A stretch of 64,000 nt of DNA from Bryum argenteum (lineage: Eukaryota > Streptophyta > Bryopsida > Bryales > Bryaceae), in the NCBI GenBank assembly GCA_037043015.1, contig CM073323.1, forward strand, positions 15,083,258 through 15,147,257. Direction: 5' to 3'. Made by a program: the position numbers and the translations under genes. Each line of letters starts with the position of its first letter. Positions within the stretch are counted from its first letter, which is position 1. This document shows positions 43,573-54,539 of this stretch, piece by piece. Below the pieces are notes generated by a model. The model was not told the origin of the DNA and did no database searches. It saw only the letters and a program-made list of their open reading frames with translations.

Positions 43573-43590
43573 TGGCGCCATTGCTGGGGA
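43573..43590 (+). other. Gypsy-2 primer-binding site
   Basis: TGGCGCCATTGCTGGGGA begins 12 bp after the 5' LTR. It starts with TGG (pairs with the tRNA CCA end) and resembles the TGGCGCCGTTGCC-type site of Tat/Athila-like plant elements. Confidence 0.7.
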
Positions 43591-43669
43591 TCTAAAGTCG
43601 TGAGCCACGAATTCCCGGTGGGACGCCGAGTTCCTTTTGTAGATCCGGTGGGAGCAAAGGGAGATCGGA

Positions 43670-45500
43670 ATGTTGGTGAGCTCGTCAAGACGAAGTCGCA
43701 AGTGTGAGTCGGATCAACGAGGAGAGAGCCTCACTGAGGAATACCAGGCCGATTGCTTCATGACTCAAGGGCAAAACCAAAAACCGGACTCACGACGTGT
43801 TACCCGGTGCGCGAGAAGGAGTACCATTCCGGTAGTTACCCCAACTCGCCCAAGCACGAGAGGTTCCGTACGGCCTAGAAGAAAACGCTATACGCCGCTC
43901 CACCGGAAGAGGTTGTTGTTCTGTGAGGGAGTGGAACGTACCAGCCCCTCCACCGGGTGTGGAGATACTAGTTGCACCGGAGGAAAGGAGGCCAAACCCC
44001 ATGGAGGCTCTCGCCGGTCAAAGGAGAGCCGCCCACTCACTCGCTCAAGTATAATCGCTTCCAAGGAGATGGCGGCAAGGACGTGGACGATCGGTTGCAA
44101 GAGTTCACCACCACGGCGAACGCCAACCAGGAAGATCCGAGTCCCGGTTGAGAGTCTTCTCCGGAATGATGAAGGGGGAAGCACTCAAGTGGTTCATGGA
44201 TGTTCCGGATGAGGTACGCGAGAATCGGGAGGAGCTCACGGCGTTGTTCCCCGCATACCTTCCGTGAAGCGGGAGGGGAGGCCGAGCCCCTGGCCGGTTG
44301 AGCGAGATCACCAAGAAGAAGTCGAGAACATCCGGCAAGATGGGATGAGGGTTAAGTCCCTCATGAACAAGGTCACAACGGACATTGCTCCGATTGTGGC
44401 CATTCATGGTACATAGCCGGTCTCACCGAATGAGATGGCCTTCCGGATCCGGAGGACCAAACCGTTACACTCCGGCGGCGATGGAGGCCGCCAGATTATG
44501 AAGATTCGGCCCTATCTCTGCGTGATCCGAAGAAGGAGAAAAATAAGAAGCGGCCAGAAGGAAGGACCGAAGAAGAAAGAAGAAAAACGGAGTCGGACGG
44601 CTCGGAGGACGACAAAGTCTTTGCTGAGAAGGAGTCCGAAGAGGATGGCGATCCGGACAGCGAGTCGGACCCCCCGAAGAGGTCCGGCAGTAGCAAAGCC
44701 GCGAAATCCGGTAAGGAGAAAGCGACCATCAAGATCAAGGTCGAACCGGAAGACAACATGAAGCTCCTCCTGGACGAACTCCGCGCCATCAAGGTCAACC
44801 TCACGGAGAACCGGCCATCCCGGAAACTGCCCTCAAGTACCAGGTCGAACGTGTGGTGTTCACGCTGCCGTGAGCCCGGCCATTTCGCTTCAGACTGCCC
44901 CCACGCAAAAGCAAAGAAACTCCGTCCATTTCGTGGAGGCGGGACCGGAGTGGAGTACACCATGCCGGATGATGATGATTATGAGGATGGTGATGTCCAG
45001 TACATCTACCAAGTCCAAACCGGTTACGGAAGAGGAAGAGGGAACCCCCCTCGACCGAACGGCAACCCAGGCAGATCCGGTCATGGGCGGGGAGCTAGTT
45101 CCAACGGCCCACCCGGGGATCAGCGGAGTTACAGCTACCTGGACAATGTCCAGTGCTACCGGTGTGGACAGTATGGTCATTATGCGACCGGGTGCTTCAA
45201 CGAGCCCCTGCAAGGTAACGGAGCTGTGCAAATCCTACCTTGTCAAAACTGTGGGGGAGCATGGCCATAGGAGACGAGTCATCCGAAACCTCCTCGACAG
45301 AAGATTGCACCGAAGATGGTGGTGGAGCCACCCCGGGAGATGACTGCGCTGAACTACGCGCACACCGCTGGGGTCGACAATCCGCCCAAATGATGCCAGG
45401 AGGTGGAACTGCCGGACGTGGGGGAGGTTGCTGTGAACAAGGTCTCCACCCGCAGCTCCACCAAAGGCAATACGGACTCCGGTAGCAGGCGGAAGAAGAA
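43670..45500 (+). pseudogene. gag: Gypsy-2 gag remnant with two CCHC zinc knuckles
   Basis: Frame changes every few hundred bases. The clearest segment, 44758-45270, has WCSRCREPGHFASDCPH and CYRCGQYGHYATGC, both C-x2-C-x4-H-x4-C knuckles that package element RNA. Upstream pieces (43670-44212; 44435-44761) are basic and contain no intact capsid domain in one frame. Confidence 0.7.
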
Positions 45501-45754
45501 GAATACCAGAGCCAACCGGAAACGCAGTGGTAGTCCGGGCGGTTACTCCGAGGAGGTAAACCGGAGTAGTCAGCCACCAGTAGAACCACCCCCGGTAGAA
45601 GCAAAGAAAGGGGTGGAGTACGATAGGTTAGAAATAGACATAACTGATGAAGTCAGGAACTCCTTGCTGAGGGAGAACCCGAAACCGGAGGCGAAGAAAG
45701 TCCGGTTTGTGGACAATCCGGTGATATTGAAACCGGGACCCAAGGCAAGGGTGG

Positions 45755-46099
45755 ATGAGTACGACATCCTGCAGACGTCAAGGATCGGTAGCGAACGTCA
45801 CAATCGGTCAACTACTCCACGACAACGTCAATTACCAGAAGGTTATCCGGGAGGCTTGGATACAGAGAAGGAAGAAGAGGTACAAGCTTCCGGCGGTGGC
45901 GGTAAATTTTGCTGCCCTCGAGGATTACGGAGCCCCCGAAATTACAGTTGAAGTTGATGGCTGCAATATCCATAACGTTCCGGTAGATGGCGGATCCGGA
46001 GTTAACCTCATGCTGGAAGATACGGCATACGACCTCGGTTACACGACTTTGGAGAGAACCGGCCTGGTGCTACGGATGGCAGATACCAATCTCGAGTAG
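45755..46099 (+). pseudogene. Gypsy-2 protease remnant
   Basis: APEITVEVDGCNIHNVPVDG then GSGVNLM: the retropepsin pattern with D-G-G-S-G in place of the usual D-S/T-G. A hydrophobic LVLRMAD segment follows. Frame breaks before 45755 and after 46099. Confidence 0.6.
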
Positions 46100-46939
46100 T
46101 TCCGGTCGGCCTTCTCTCTCAGATCCCATCCCGTGTAGGAAAGCGGAGACCTATTCTGCCGAACTACGTGGTGATCCGGGTTGACGAGGAAGACCCTTCC
46201 GAATCTTTGCTTGGACGACCATGGCTCTATCTCGCCAAGGTAGTGGTAGATCGGGAGAGAGAAGGAATTCCGGGTTGGGAGACCCCGTCCGGATTCCTTG
46301 GAGACACGTCGCTCACGAAGGAGAAACCAAGACAACCGAGGATTACACCTCGGATTGGTCGAGTCGAACCGGAGTCCCAGGGCGTGTTATCCGGTCGAGG
46401 AGTTTACCGGATTGGTGGAGAAGGACTTCGAATTCCCAGAGCAAGTCCCGAGGAAGCACCCCTCCTGCAGCTTGGACCCACTCCGGGAAGGAAGACCGAT
46501 GTGGAGGACCGTTCCCGGGCGAATCATGTACCGCATTCACAGAGAAGTGGTACGCCAACAACTCGACTAACCCGGATACCCAACCCGTGCGAATGGGAGG
46601 GGTAGTCACTTGTCATGGGGGCGTTAGACCCGGATCCGAGGAGAAAGGACTCGAGAGGGTCAAGAACGTGGTCTCACCCAAGGACTACGAGGAGATGGAA
46701 GTCCGGCGGGGGCGGAAGTTCTACGTGGGGAAGACGTTGACCGCGGAGGAAAAGGAGGAATGCCGCCAACCGCCGGGGCGGAATATTCCGATGTGTTCGC
46801 TGACTCGAGCGACCCGAGGGGATCCTTCCCACCGGGGGAGCATGAAATCGATTTGATCGATGGAGCCGTTCCGGTCAGACAACGCCTCTACCGTGAACCC
46901 AAAGTACTCGCCGGATGGTGAAGGAAGAGATAGATCGGT

Positions 46940-47662
46940 TCTGTGGATGCGGGATTCATCTACCCGGTCAACAACTCGGAATGGGTTTCTCCGATAGTGG
47001 TTGTTCCGAAGAAAACCGGAGCAGATGGGAAGGTAAAGATCCGTGTCTGCCAGGATTTCCGGAAGCTGAATGCGGCCACCAAGAAGGACTACTACCCCCT
47101 ACCCTTCACCGATGTCATCCTTGATCATGTAGCTGGTCGGGAACTGTACAGCTTTCCTCGACGGATTCTCGGGTTACAACCAAGTGTCAATCCGGGCTAG
47201 CGATCAGCTGAAGACCACCTTCACGACGGAATGGGAACCTACGCGTTCAACCGGATGCCCTTCGGACTTTGTAACGCCCCGGGTACATTCCAAAGATTGA
47301 TGATTGACATCTTTAAAGACTTCCTGCGACATTTCCTGGAAGTCTTCATCGATGACTTCGCCGTGTTTGGAGAACGGAGGAACCACCTTTCCCACCTTCG
47401 CCAAACCTTCCAAATACTGAGAGACGGACCTCAAAACCGCATCCCGGTAAATGCTTCTTTGGCATGGAAACCGGGTTCTTTGTTAGGACACGTTGTTAGT
47501 CGGCAAGGGTTGCAAGTGGATACAGATAAGGTTAAGGTAATCCTGACCCTATCCCCACCCCGGACGGTACGGGAAGTGCGAGGATTCCTTGGCTGTGTCG
47601 GGTACTACCGGAGATTTATCGACAGCTATGCAAGGAGGGCGTCCCCTCGACGGAGTTCTTGA
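46940..47662 (+). pseudogene. Gypsy-2 reverse transcriptase (frameshifted)
   Basis: [39 protein letters not shown] in one frame (to 47200), then FNRMPFGLCNAPGTFQRLM and VFIDDFAVFG (catalytic I-D-D at about 47346-47360) in another, continuing to RGFLGCVGYYRRFI. The region 46340-46900 upstream is decayed protease/RT linker. Confidence 0.75.
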
Positions 47663-47732
47663 AGAACAACGAGCCGTTCGTGTGGACATCCGAACGGCAG
47701 TCGCGTCGAGGACCTGAAGAAGCGATTGGTCG

Positions 47733-48240
47733 ATGCTCAATCCTCTCCCACCGGATTGGAAGAAGGAGTTTAATGTGACCATTGATGCGTCCGGATGGTG
47801 CCTAGGGGCCATCTTGTGGCAAGCGGACGACCAAGGGCGGGAGAACCCGATTTACTACGCTAGCAGTCAGATGAGCTCCGCGGAGCGCAATTACACCACC
47901 ACCACAGAGGGAAGCGTTAGCAGTGGTGTACTCCTGCAAGAAGTTCCGGCATTACCTCCTCGGTTACAAAGTCGTGTTCCATACGGACCATGACTCCCTG
48001 AAGTACCTTGTTAACAAGGCTGACCTGTCCGGGAGGATTGCCCGGTGGATCCTACTCCTCCAGGAATTCGATTACGAGGTGAAGGTGAAATCCGGGAAAG
48101 CCAATTCCAATGCGGATTATCTCTCCAGGATGCGCGGAGACAAAGCTTTTGAGGATGTGCCGATCCTCTTTCCGGACGAGTTTTCAGAAGGGAACCCGGT
48201 TCCCCACAGAGTGTTCCACATTGAACAGCGCCCATATCGG
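47733..48240 (+). pseudogene. Gypsy-2 RNase H (frameshifted)
   Basis: VTIDASGWCLGAILWQ with the first catalytic aspartate, YYASSQMSSAERNYTTTT, then in a new frame [24 protein letters not shown] and RIARWILLLQEFDYEV. These are the standard blocks of the gypsy RNase H domain; two or more frame changes interrupt them. Confidence 0.7.
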
Positions 48241-48323
48241 ACTATCGGGACATCGAGATTTTCTAAACACGGGGAGTATCCGGAAGGTATGTCGAGGATC
48301 GAAGAGCGTGTTCCAAAGACAAA

Positions 48324-49535
48324 ATGGCACCCTACACCCTCCTATCTGGGATCCTCTTCCGGATGGGACCTGATGATGTCATCCGACGCTTGGAGCCCGA
48401 CGAACGTAAACCGGTGATGGAAGCACTTCACGCAGCGATTCGGAGGACACCTCGCAGCGATGAGCACGCGGTGAACCGGATCAAAAGTCTTGGTTATTGG
48501 TGGCCCTACATCATCCGTGACGTGAAGAAGTATGTTCGAGTTGCGATCGGTGCCGTGACCGGTGCCTACGCATTTAAGCACCACCGCCATCGACCCCATC
48601 ATCCCCTTAGCCCCTTTTGTCAAATGGGGATCGACTTCATCGGTCCACCAATCCGGTCAAGAGTGATCGGAAGAGGTACATAATCCTCGCTACGGATTAT
48701 GCCACCAAATGGGTAGAGGCCGGGCTACAAGAGAAACGACGCACGAGTAGCAGCCCGGTTCCTTTTCGAGAGAGATCATGATGCGTTTGGTACCCCACAG
48801 GTTGGTGAGTGACCGGGAAAGCACTTCATCAACGACATTGTGGAGGATCTCGACCAAGAGGTATGCCATCAAACACCGGAAGACGACTCCGTATAACCCG
48901 AAGGCTAATGGTCTTACGGAGCGGTCCAACGGAATTGTTGGCAAAATCCTCAAGAAAATGGTGTCGGCACACAAGACGGATTGGGATCGCAAGCCGCCAT
49001 CCGCCATACATGCCTACAACACCTCGGAGAAGACCACCACCGGGAAGACCCGTTCTTCATGGTGTTTGGACAAGAATGCATCCACGGCATTGAGCTCAAC
49101 ATCGAGTCTCACCGGGTGATGGCAATCCGGATGGGGAGAGAGAGTAGAGGATGACACCCCCGCCCGATGGCCATTGACAACTTGGAGGAGCCGAGGAGGA
49201 GGCCATTGAGAAAAACCGGGTAGAGCAAGAGAACCGTAAGGTAATCTATGACCGACGCCTTCCCGGGATCATGGAATCCGAACCGAGACGCCGGTCCCTC
49301 TCAGACGACAAAATTCGGTTCATGGACTTCCCGGAAAACTCCACACCGGTGGATCGGACCTTACAAGGTCACGAGGGTCTTCGCCAATGGGTCACTACAG
49401 TTGGAGGATTTGCAAGGTAATCCCCTACCAACCCGAACGAACGGATCTCGAGTGAAAAGGTACTACCCCGAATCAATTTCGGAGGCAGACACCGGTTCCG
49501 AACCGGAGGATGCCTCAGCTGATGATTCCAGTTAA
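48324..49535 (+). pseudogene. Gypsy-2 integrase and C-terminus (frameshifted)
   Basis: Remnants in several frames: ALHAAIRRTPRSDEHAVNRI (zinc-binding region) and a C-x2-C near 48545-48556. The core holds GIDFIGPP at about 48628, ATDY(A)TKW at about 48694-48715 and YNPKANGLTERSNG at about 48893. A GPYKVTRV motif (about 49350) lies in frame 49248-49535, which runs to a TAA. Confidence 0.65.
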
Positions 49536-49598
49536 AGGCAATCGTGTTGGAGAGGACGAATGTGTTCGCGGGGACGCTCACATTTAAGAAAGGGGTAA

Positions 49599-51397
49599 TG
49601 TCGAACCCTGTTCTCCAATATTTTTGTTTTTAGCAATTAATTAGGAGTAAAATAGCTGATTTAGCAAATAGGAATAAAAACCGGCCTGTTTAAACCGGTT
49701 CGTAGGTAGTAATTTTGTGTTAAGATTCTTCCGGCTAACCTTATGGGATTTTAGAGCTTACTGGATAGCCGGGTTGATACCCGGCTGATACCCTGAGATG
49801 CCCGGATGGCGATGTCACAGGAGAAGGGGTAGTACTCCCCGAACAGGTTGAAGAGGTAATACCTCACCCGGAGGCCCAAGTCAACGAGGTGGGAGATCCG
49901 GGCGAACAAGGGCAGCAGGAGGAGCCCGAGGTCCCTCAAGAGGAAGTTGAGGTCCAACCCGTGGGCCCTCAGGTACAGCTGGAGGAACCCGTGGTTCCTC
50001 ATGAAGAAGAGGAAGTCCACCCCGTGCCCCCTCCATCGAAGTTGAAGGCACTCCGGGACAGGTGGAAGAGCCGGAGGACGCAGTAAAATCCGAGATTTTA
50101 CATCCACCCCGTGTTGATCAGGGAGGGAGATTCCTCCCCGCGAGTTGGCAGGCCCTTCCAGGATGAATACGCCGCCGTCAAACCCCTCGAGCCGACCCAC
50201 GCCGCCGGAAGAAGACACTAGTCAGTAGTTAGTTAGGTTAGAATGGGTAGGATTAGTAGGTGCCTTTTTGGCCACTCACCCGGGAATCTCGGGAGCCCGA
50301 GAATTCCGGATCTGATAGGGTTTCCGGGAAAACCGGGACCCTCTGTACTTACCGAAGACTCTGCGGAGTCCTTCGGGTCTTCTCTGTGTTTCCGTACCTG
50401 TGAGTAAAGGTTGATCTTTGCACCTAAAATTCGTGATTGTGTGTAAGTCGTGATCTTGTAATTGTGTGTGCGTAGTTGATGTCTGAGCCGGGTCGTGGAT
50501 ACAGGAAGTCCCTCGTAGATTCGGTGGTTGCAATCCCAGAACCCGGGAGAGGTCTCTAGGAGAGTGACAAAGTCAGTGAGAGGTCCGTGTGAGAAGTACT
50601 AGAGCATATCGGGGAGTAGTCGTCACCTAGGAAGGTGATACACTAACCGGGTTGGGGTGAGGTACTAGGGTTAGGGTTAAACGCTAACTGATTGCCAACC
50701 TCCCGAATGGGATGTTCGGTTGAGGAAAGCCTCTCCCAGGAGTAGGGTACGAACCCGGTTCTATGTTATTGGAACTCTAATGGATTAAGTGGCGGGATAC
50801 CACCCACTGTGATCCGGGTCACGAGTAAACAACCCCCCTCGTTGGCTCAGATTAGGGAGGAAACCGGGCCACTGCTGTGTGACCCACTGTTTGGGTGAGA
50901 ATCCGGATAGTGGCAGTAGTAGCAAGGAAGGAACTCCCAGAGAGAAGGAAAGGGTAGTCGAGATACTAAGGGTGGAACTCCGGACACCTTAATCAACCGG
51001 TAGGGAGCGACATTCCGCGCTCTTCCAAATAAATAGGAAAGACCCCTCCGAGGATTTACGGAGGTTAAACTAAATCACCACAGGATACTAAGTCCCCCTC
51101 CCGAACAGGGAGGCCGTTCGAATCTAGAAAACCACCGGATCAGACGCAAAGCTGGTTTCCTTGGGGTTTTGGATTTGGGAGCTAGTCAGACCCCAACCCC
51201 TCCCCGAGTTCCCTAATCCGGTAGATTAGAACGTTTTCTGTCGTTGTAGCGTCCATAGGTTGTTGGTCCGGATTTCATTTGGTCTTCACACTTCACAGAA
51301 TCTCCGTGGAACGTTACCCGGAAGGCGAACCATTTTGCTTGGTTGTATAAGTAAAATTGTGCTGTTTTTGGTCTTCTCGGTCTGGTAACTCACGACA
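49599..51397 (+). repeat. Gypsy-2 3' LTR
   Basis: 1799 bp, preceded by the purine tract AAGAAAGGGG (about 49587-49595). Same ends as the 5' LTR. Several CG dinucleotides of the 5' copy appear as CA here. Confidence 0.95.
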
Positions 51398-51402
51398 TCC
51401 CT

Positions 51403-51973
51403 GAACACCCGACTATCAGAGATTTCTTGACTATTCTGACTTCAGCACAATCCCTGTTTCCAATCACATACCCTCGTGCCTTGTCGTATACTAGCTTCTT
51501 GTTTTTAATAACTCTGAGACAAGGCTTTACTAACGTGTCTTTACGAGCTTACATTGTGTAGTCACGTTTGACTTGTTTTACGTCGTGTCTATCTTTAGTC
51601 GTCTACCCTGCCAACGTGACTATTGAGAGCAATATCTAATTGGACTACCTCTAGTCATCAGTCTGTCTATATGACTAAGTAAAGTCATATACTAACCATT
51701 TTTTACTCATTATAGTCCTGTGAGGCCACACATATGACTATGTATAGTCATCGAGTCGTGTTACATTATTACATTCAGTCATCACCACGAAGCATCTGAC
51801 TAGTTATAGGCATTTAGCACAACATATGTCTGAAGAGGTAGTATACGGTTTAGTCCTCTAAAAATTGAGACAGTCGCATCCGCAGCTGGGGTGGCAACCT
51901 TTGCAAAGCCTTCTATGGGCATGGCAGAATGTTTGCCATTACGCAGACCCAATTACTGATTCTCTGCAGCGAG
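51403..51973. repeat. CACTA-2 word-rich tract upstream of the TNPA-like gene
   Basis: No gene. Contains TGACTA/TAGTCA dyads, for example 51671-51688 and 51733-51750, plus many half words (51600-51820). It is the 5' flank or first intron of the next gene. Confidence 0.6.
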
Positions 51974-52078
51974 ATGCAGAAATCCAGCGCCAAGGGTCCT
52001 CCTCCCTCAAAACCCGCACCAACACAGGCGCTGGACGACGCAGCACCACATCCAGCCCCTTCAAAACGCGAATCGAAG
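51974..52078 (+). CDS. CACTA-2 TNPA-like gene, short first exon
   Basis: ATG 51974 gives MQKSSAKGPPPSKPAPTQAL and ends in phase 0 at AAG 52078 before GTTTGT. It is proline-rich with a basic end. It is 113 bp from the next exon, across an intron carrying TGACTA/TAGTCA words. Confidence 0.5.
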
Positions 52079-52193
52079 GTTTGTACATGTCTATCCTGCA
52101 TCCAGAAAAGGCCAATTTTTCCAATCTAGAATGTGACTAATTGTAGTATTCCTTATACCAAAACTCACTAATGCTAGTCATCCTTTACCAGGA

Positions 52194-53050
52194 AAGGGTG
52201 AAGTCCACGGACCCCATCTATTGGGAGGTGAGGACCCCGACATTGCGCAGAAGATCAAGAAGCTGAAGGCTAAGCAGAAAGCAGTGCTCAGCAGTAAGCA
52301 CCCGAAGGCCAGTTCGCTGGACCGCAAGAAGAGGCGGGCAGCAGAGCGAGCTTTTGAGGAGGAGGCACGCGAACGAGAGGACCATGGTGGCCGTCGCTAC
52401 CTAGTCGAGGTGGACATGAAGGGCATGCCTTGCGGTCAGCACCGGAAGAAATGGATGGATTGCCTGCGAGGCCATTCCCAGCATGTGGACTTCTCAGTCG
52501 ACAACTACAACCATCACAGCACCGGATGCTACTTGCCATTAAGAAAAAGGTGGACTCCACCTTTGATTACGAGGGAGGTCTTGGGTATGTCACGGAGGAG
52601 TCTTTTCACCAAGTTTTGAGGTCAAAATTGAAGACAAAGCGATATGAATTGAAGAAATTATTGCTTAAGGGGACGGGCAAGCCACATCACATATCCAGTG
52701 AGCATTGGGTCAACCTCTCCACAATGATTGCAGAAGAGGGAAAGATCAAGCAAGCGCAGACGCTGAAGGGAAATCGTGCGGCTTTGAAGAAGGCGGCCTA
52801 CTCGGAGACTCTGGCTCCCGAATTGACTGACCGGATGAGAAGCATGTGCAGACATCGCTCTTCATCTCCGAAGCAGTCAAAGGTGGCGCAGCAAAGTAAC
52901 CCCGACATCGAGACACGCATGGAGGGTATGGAGGCGAACCTGAAAATGATCTTAGAACATTTGAAGGTTGCGGGTGTTGCATCTGCAGCTCCTCCACTTC
53001 TACAGCAGGGACCCAGTGACATGCGCACTCTAGCACCGGACGCGGAGAAG
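52194..53050 (+). pseudogene. CACTA-2 TNPA-like gene, Ptta/En/Spm-type exon (frameshifted)
   Basis: The frame to about 52510 reads GEDPDIAQKIKKLKAKQKAV and RYLVEVDMKGMPCGQH, matching the LDRQGVPIGHH segment of CACTA-1. After a one-base shift near 52505-52530 the second frame reads LLAIKKKVDSTFDYEGG, LRSKLKTKRYELKKLL, HHISSEHWVNLSTMI and KGNRAALKKAAYS. The W-centred block and the N-R-A-A-L-K-K motif fit the Ptta/En/Spm transposase family. A coiled-coil helix (ETRMEGMEANLKMILEHL) follows, and the exon ends at GAG-AAG before GTATCT (53051). The shift probably inactivates the copy. Confidence 0.65.
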
Positions 53051-53380
53051 GTATCTGCATGACTATTTGTAGTGTTATGGATAGTCATCCGTAGTCATCC
53101 GTAGTACTAAGTAGTCATTGTAACAGTAGTCTAATATTACCATTGAATTTTGTGAAGAAGAAGTGACAAAGTTTGGACTTATGTCATTTCTTTCTGATTA
53201 ACTCGATATTCGTTATTTTGAGAGATTTTCAATCTCCCAATTTAATGCAGTTTAGCTCGAGTCGAGCTAAACTGCATTTTCCCAAGATCATGGAATTTTC
53301 CTAATATAATGAATATCGTGTTGATTTCCATAACATGGTTCGTGTGCTTGGGCGGTGTGGGGAATAGGAGCATGTCGCAG
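53051..53380. repeat. CACTA-2 intron with dyad words and a 35-bp palindrome
   Basis: Words at 53062-53120. At 53244-53278 lies a near-perfect palindrome with arm AATGCAGTTTAGCTCGA around one central G. No exon signal inside. Confidence 0.6.
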
Positions 53381-53497
53381 GGGAGGACACACAAATGGTA
53401 GAAGATATGAACCGGGCCGACAAGGAGGACGACACCGCCGCGCCATGTCTCATGTTGCTGACTACACAACAACCGCACGAACAAAATAAATCTGAGG
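53381..53497 (+). CDS. CACTA-2 TNPA-like gene, short internal exon
   Basis: Between a TCGCAG acceptor and GAG-GTAAAC donor: EDTQMVEDMNRADKEDDTAA, then TTQQPHEQNKSE. Acidic linker corresponding in place to CACTA-1 4059-4301. Boundaries are by splice consensus only. Confidence 0.4.
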
Positions 53498-53654
53498 TAA
53501 ACTTTTGAGATATGACTACTCGTAGTCACACACGCACACTGATTGACAATTTTCAGTCATGAACTTCACGTAGTATGACTAAATTAGTTTACATGTCCCT
53601 CCCCCCCTCTTTTGATATCCAACATTCAATGTGTTTATTTTCCACCCATATGAG

Positions 53655-54066
53655 CAAGAGTCTGGAGATAGTGACGACGTCCAAGAGACAAAAGGAAGGA
53701 AAGGGAAGGAAGTGGTAGAAGACAGCACTGCCAATTCCCCGCAGAAGACTCGTCCAGCTGCTGAGAAGAGGAAGAGGGCTACCGAGGTCCAAAAGCTAAT
53801 CGAAACCAGCGGGGGTGAGCAGAAGACAAAGCGTTCAGAGAAAGAGAAGGTACCTTACACAAGGAAGGAAAAGGCGTCCGCTGCGGTGCAGCAGGTGGTG
53901 ACAACACAGAAGGGGTCCGATGTTGGCCCGGAGAAACAGCCACGACAAAAGGGGAGTAAGCCCAAGAGATTTAAGAACCCTGCTACTATGGCAAAAGACA
54001 GTAGTCACAGTACCGATGCGGAGATGTGGAAAGTCGTGCCCCATGACGAGAAGGGCACACCAGTGG
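53655..54066 (+). CDS. CACTA-2 TNPA-like gene, basic exon
   Basis: Starts after ATGAG (about 53654): QESGDSDDVQETKGRKGKEV, later KRKRATEVQKLIETSGGEQK and RQKGSKPKRFKNPATM, ending EKGTPV before GTAATG. Highly charged and basic with no domain. It probably supplies nuclear localisation and DNA contacts. Confidence 0.45.
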
Positions 54067-54207
54067 TAATGTACTTTGCATGTGTCAAACGTCATGTGCA
54101 ACTCTGGAATGTCATGGTCTCTAGTCATGTTTTGAGACGCTCTGACTACCTTCAGTCATCGTCCGTGCTTGTCTAATGGTCTGTAATCACGTTTGAATGG
54201 AATGCAG

Positions 54208-54537
54208 GCAGGCGGGCAAAAGGAGGAAGCTCCATCACAGCGAGAGAGGATCACCAGAGGCTCCGTTGTAGAAATCAACGGTGTTGGTGAAGGGGAAGAG
54301 GCTATGGTAGTCGGCTTTGGGAAGGTTATTAACCTGGAAGGATCCAATTTCCATGGGGTGGCTATCCCGGAAGGAATGGCCACCGTGGAGGTGACAAAGA
54401 GCAACGATGATGCGTACCTGCTCTGTGAACCGGTGAACATGGACGACCCTCCGATCACAAACATAGGCCAGGCAGTAACCAACTACATATTGTGGCCTCT
54501 GGAATTCCTCAACCAGACTGTCGAAATGGCGTAACGC
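54208..54537 (+). CDS. CACTA-2 TNPA-like gene, Tnp1/En/Spm-like terminal exon
   Basis: After AATGCAG (54207): AGGQKEEAPSQRERITRGSV, then VEINGVGEGEEAMVVGFGKV, FHGVAIPEGMATVEVTKS, IGQAVTNYILWPLEFL and a TAA at 54535-54537. It is homologous to CACTA-1 4496-4770 (VELLSG..VVGYG..V..FIIRWLASDL), the Tnp1/En/Spm-like domain pattern. The stop follows seven residues after the domain, unlike CACTA-1, which has a long basic tail. Confidence 0.62.
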
Positions 54538-54539
54538 TC

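Larger units (their letters stand above)
41768..51397 (+). mobile_element. Gypsy-2: complete but decayed Ty3/gypsy LTR retrotransposon
   Basis: LTRs 41768-43560 and 49599-51397 (1793 and 1799 bp; ends TGTCGAAC and CTCACGACA), flanked by the 5-bp duplication TCCCT (41763-41767; 51398-51402). A primer-binding site follows the 5' LTR and a purine tract precedes the 3' LTR. Gag zinc knuckles, protease, reverse transcriptase, RNase H and integrase remnants occur in that order, the order of the gypsy superfamily. The internal frames are broken many times. It inserted into CACTA-2 84 bp after the acidic-protein stop. Confidence 0.92.
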
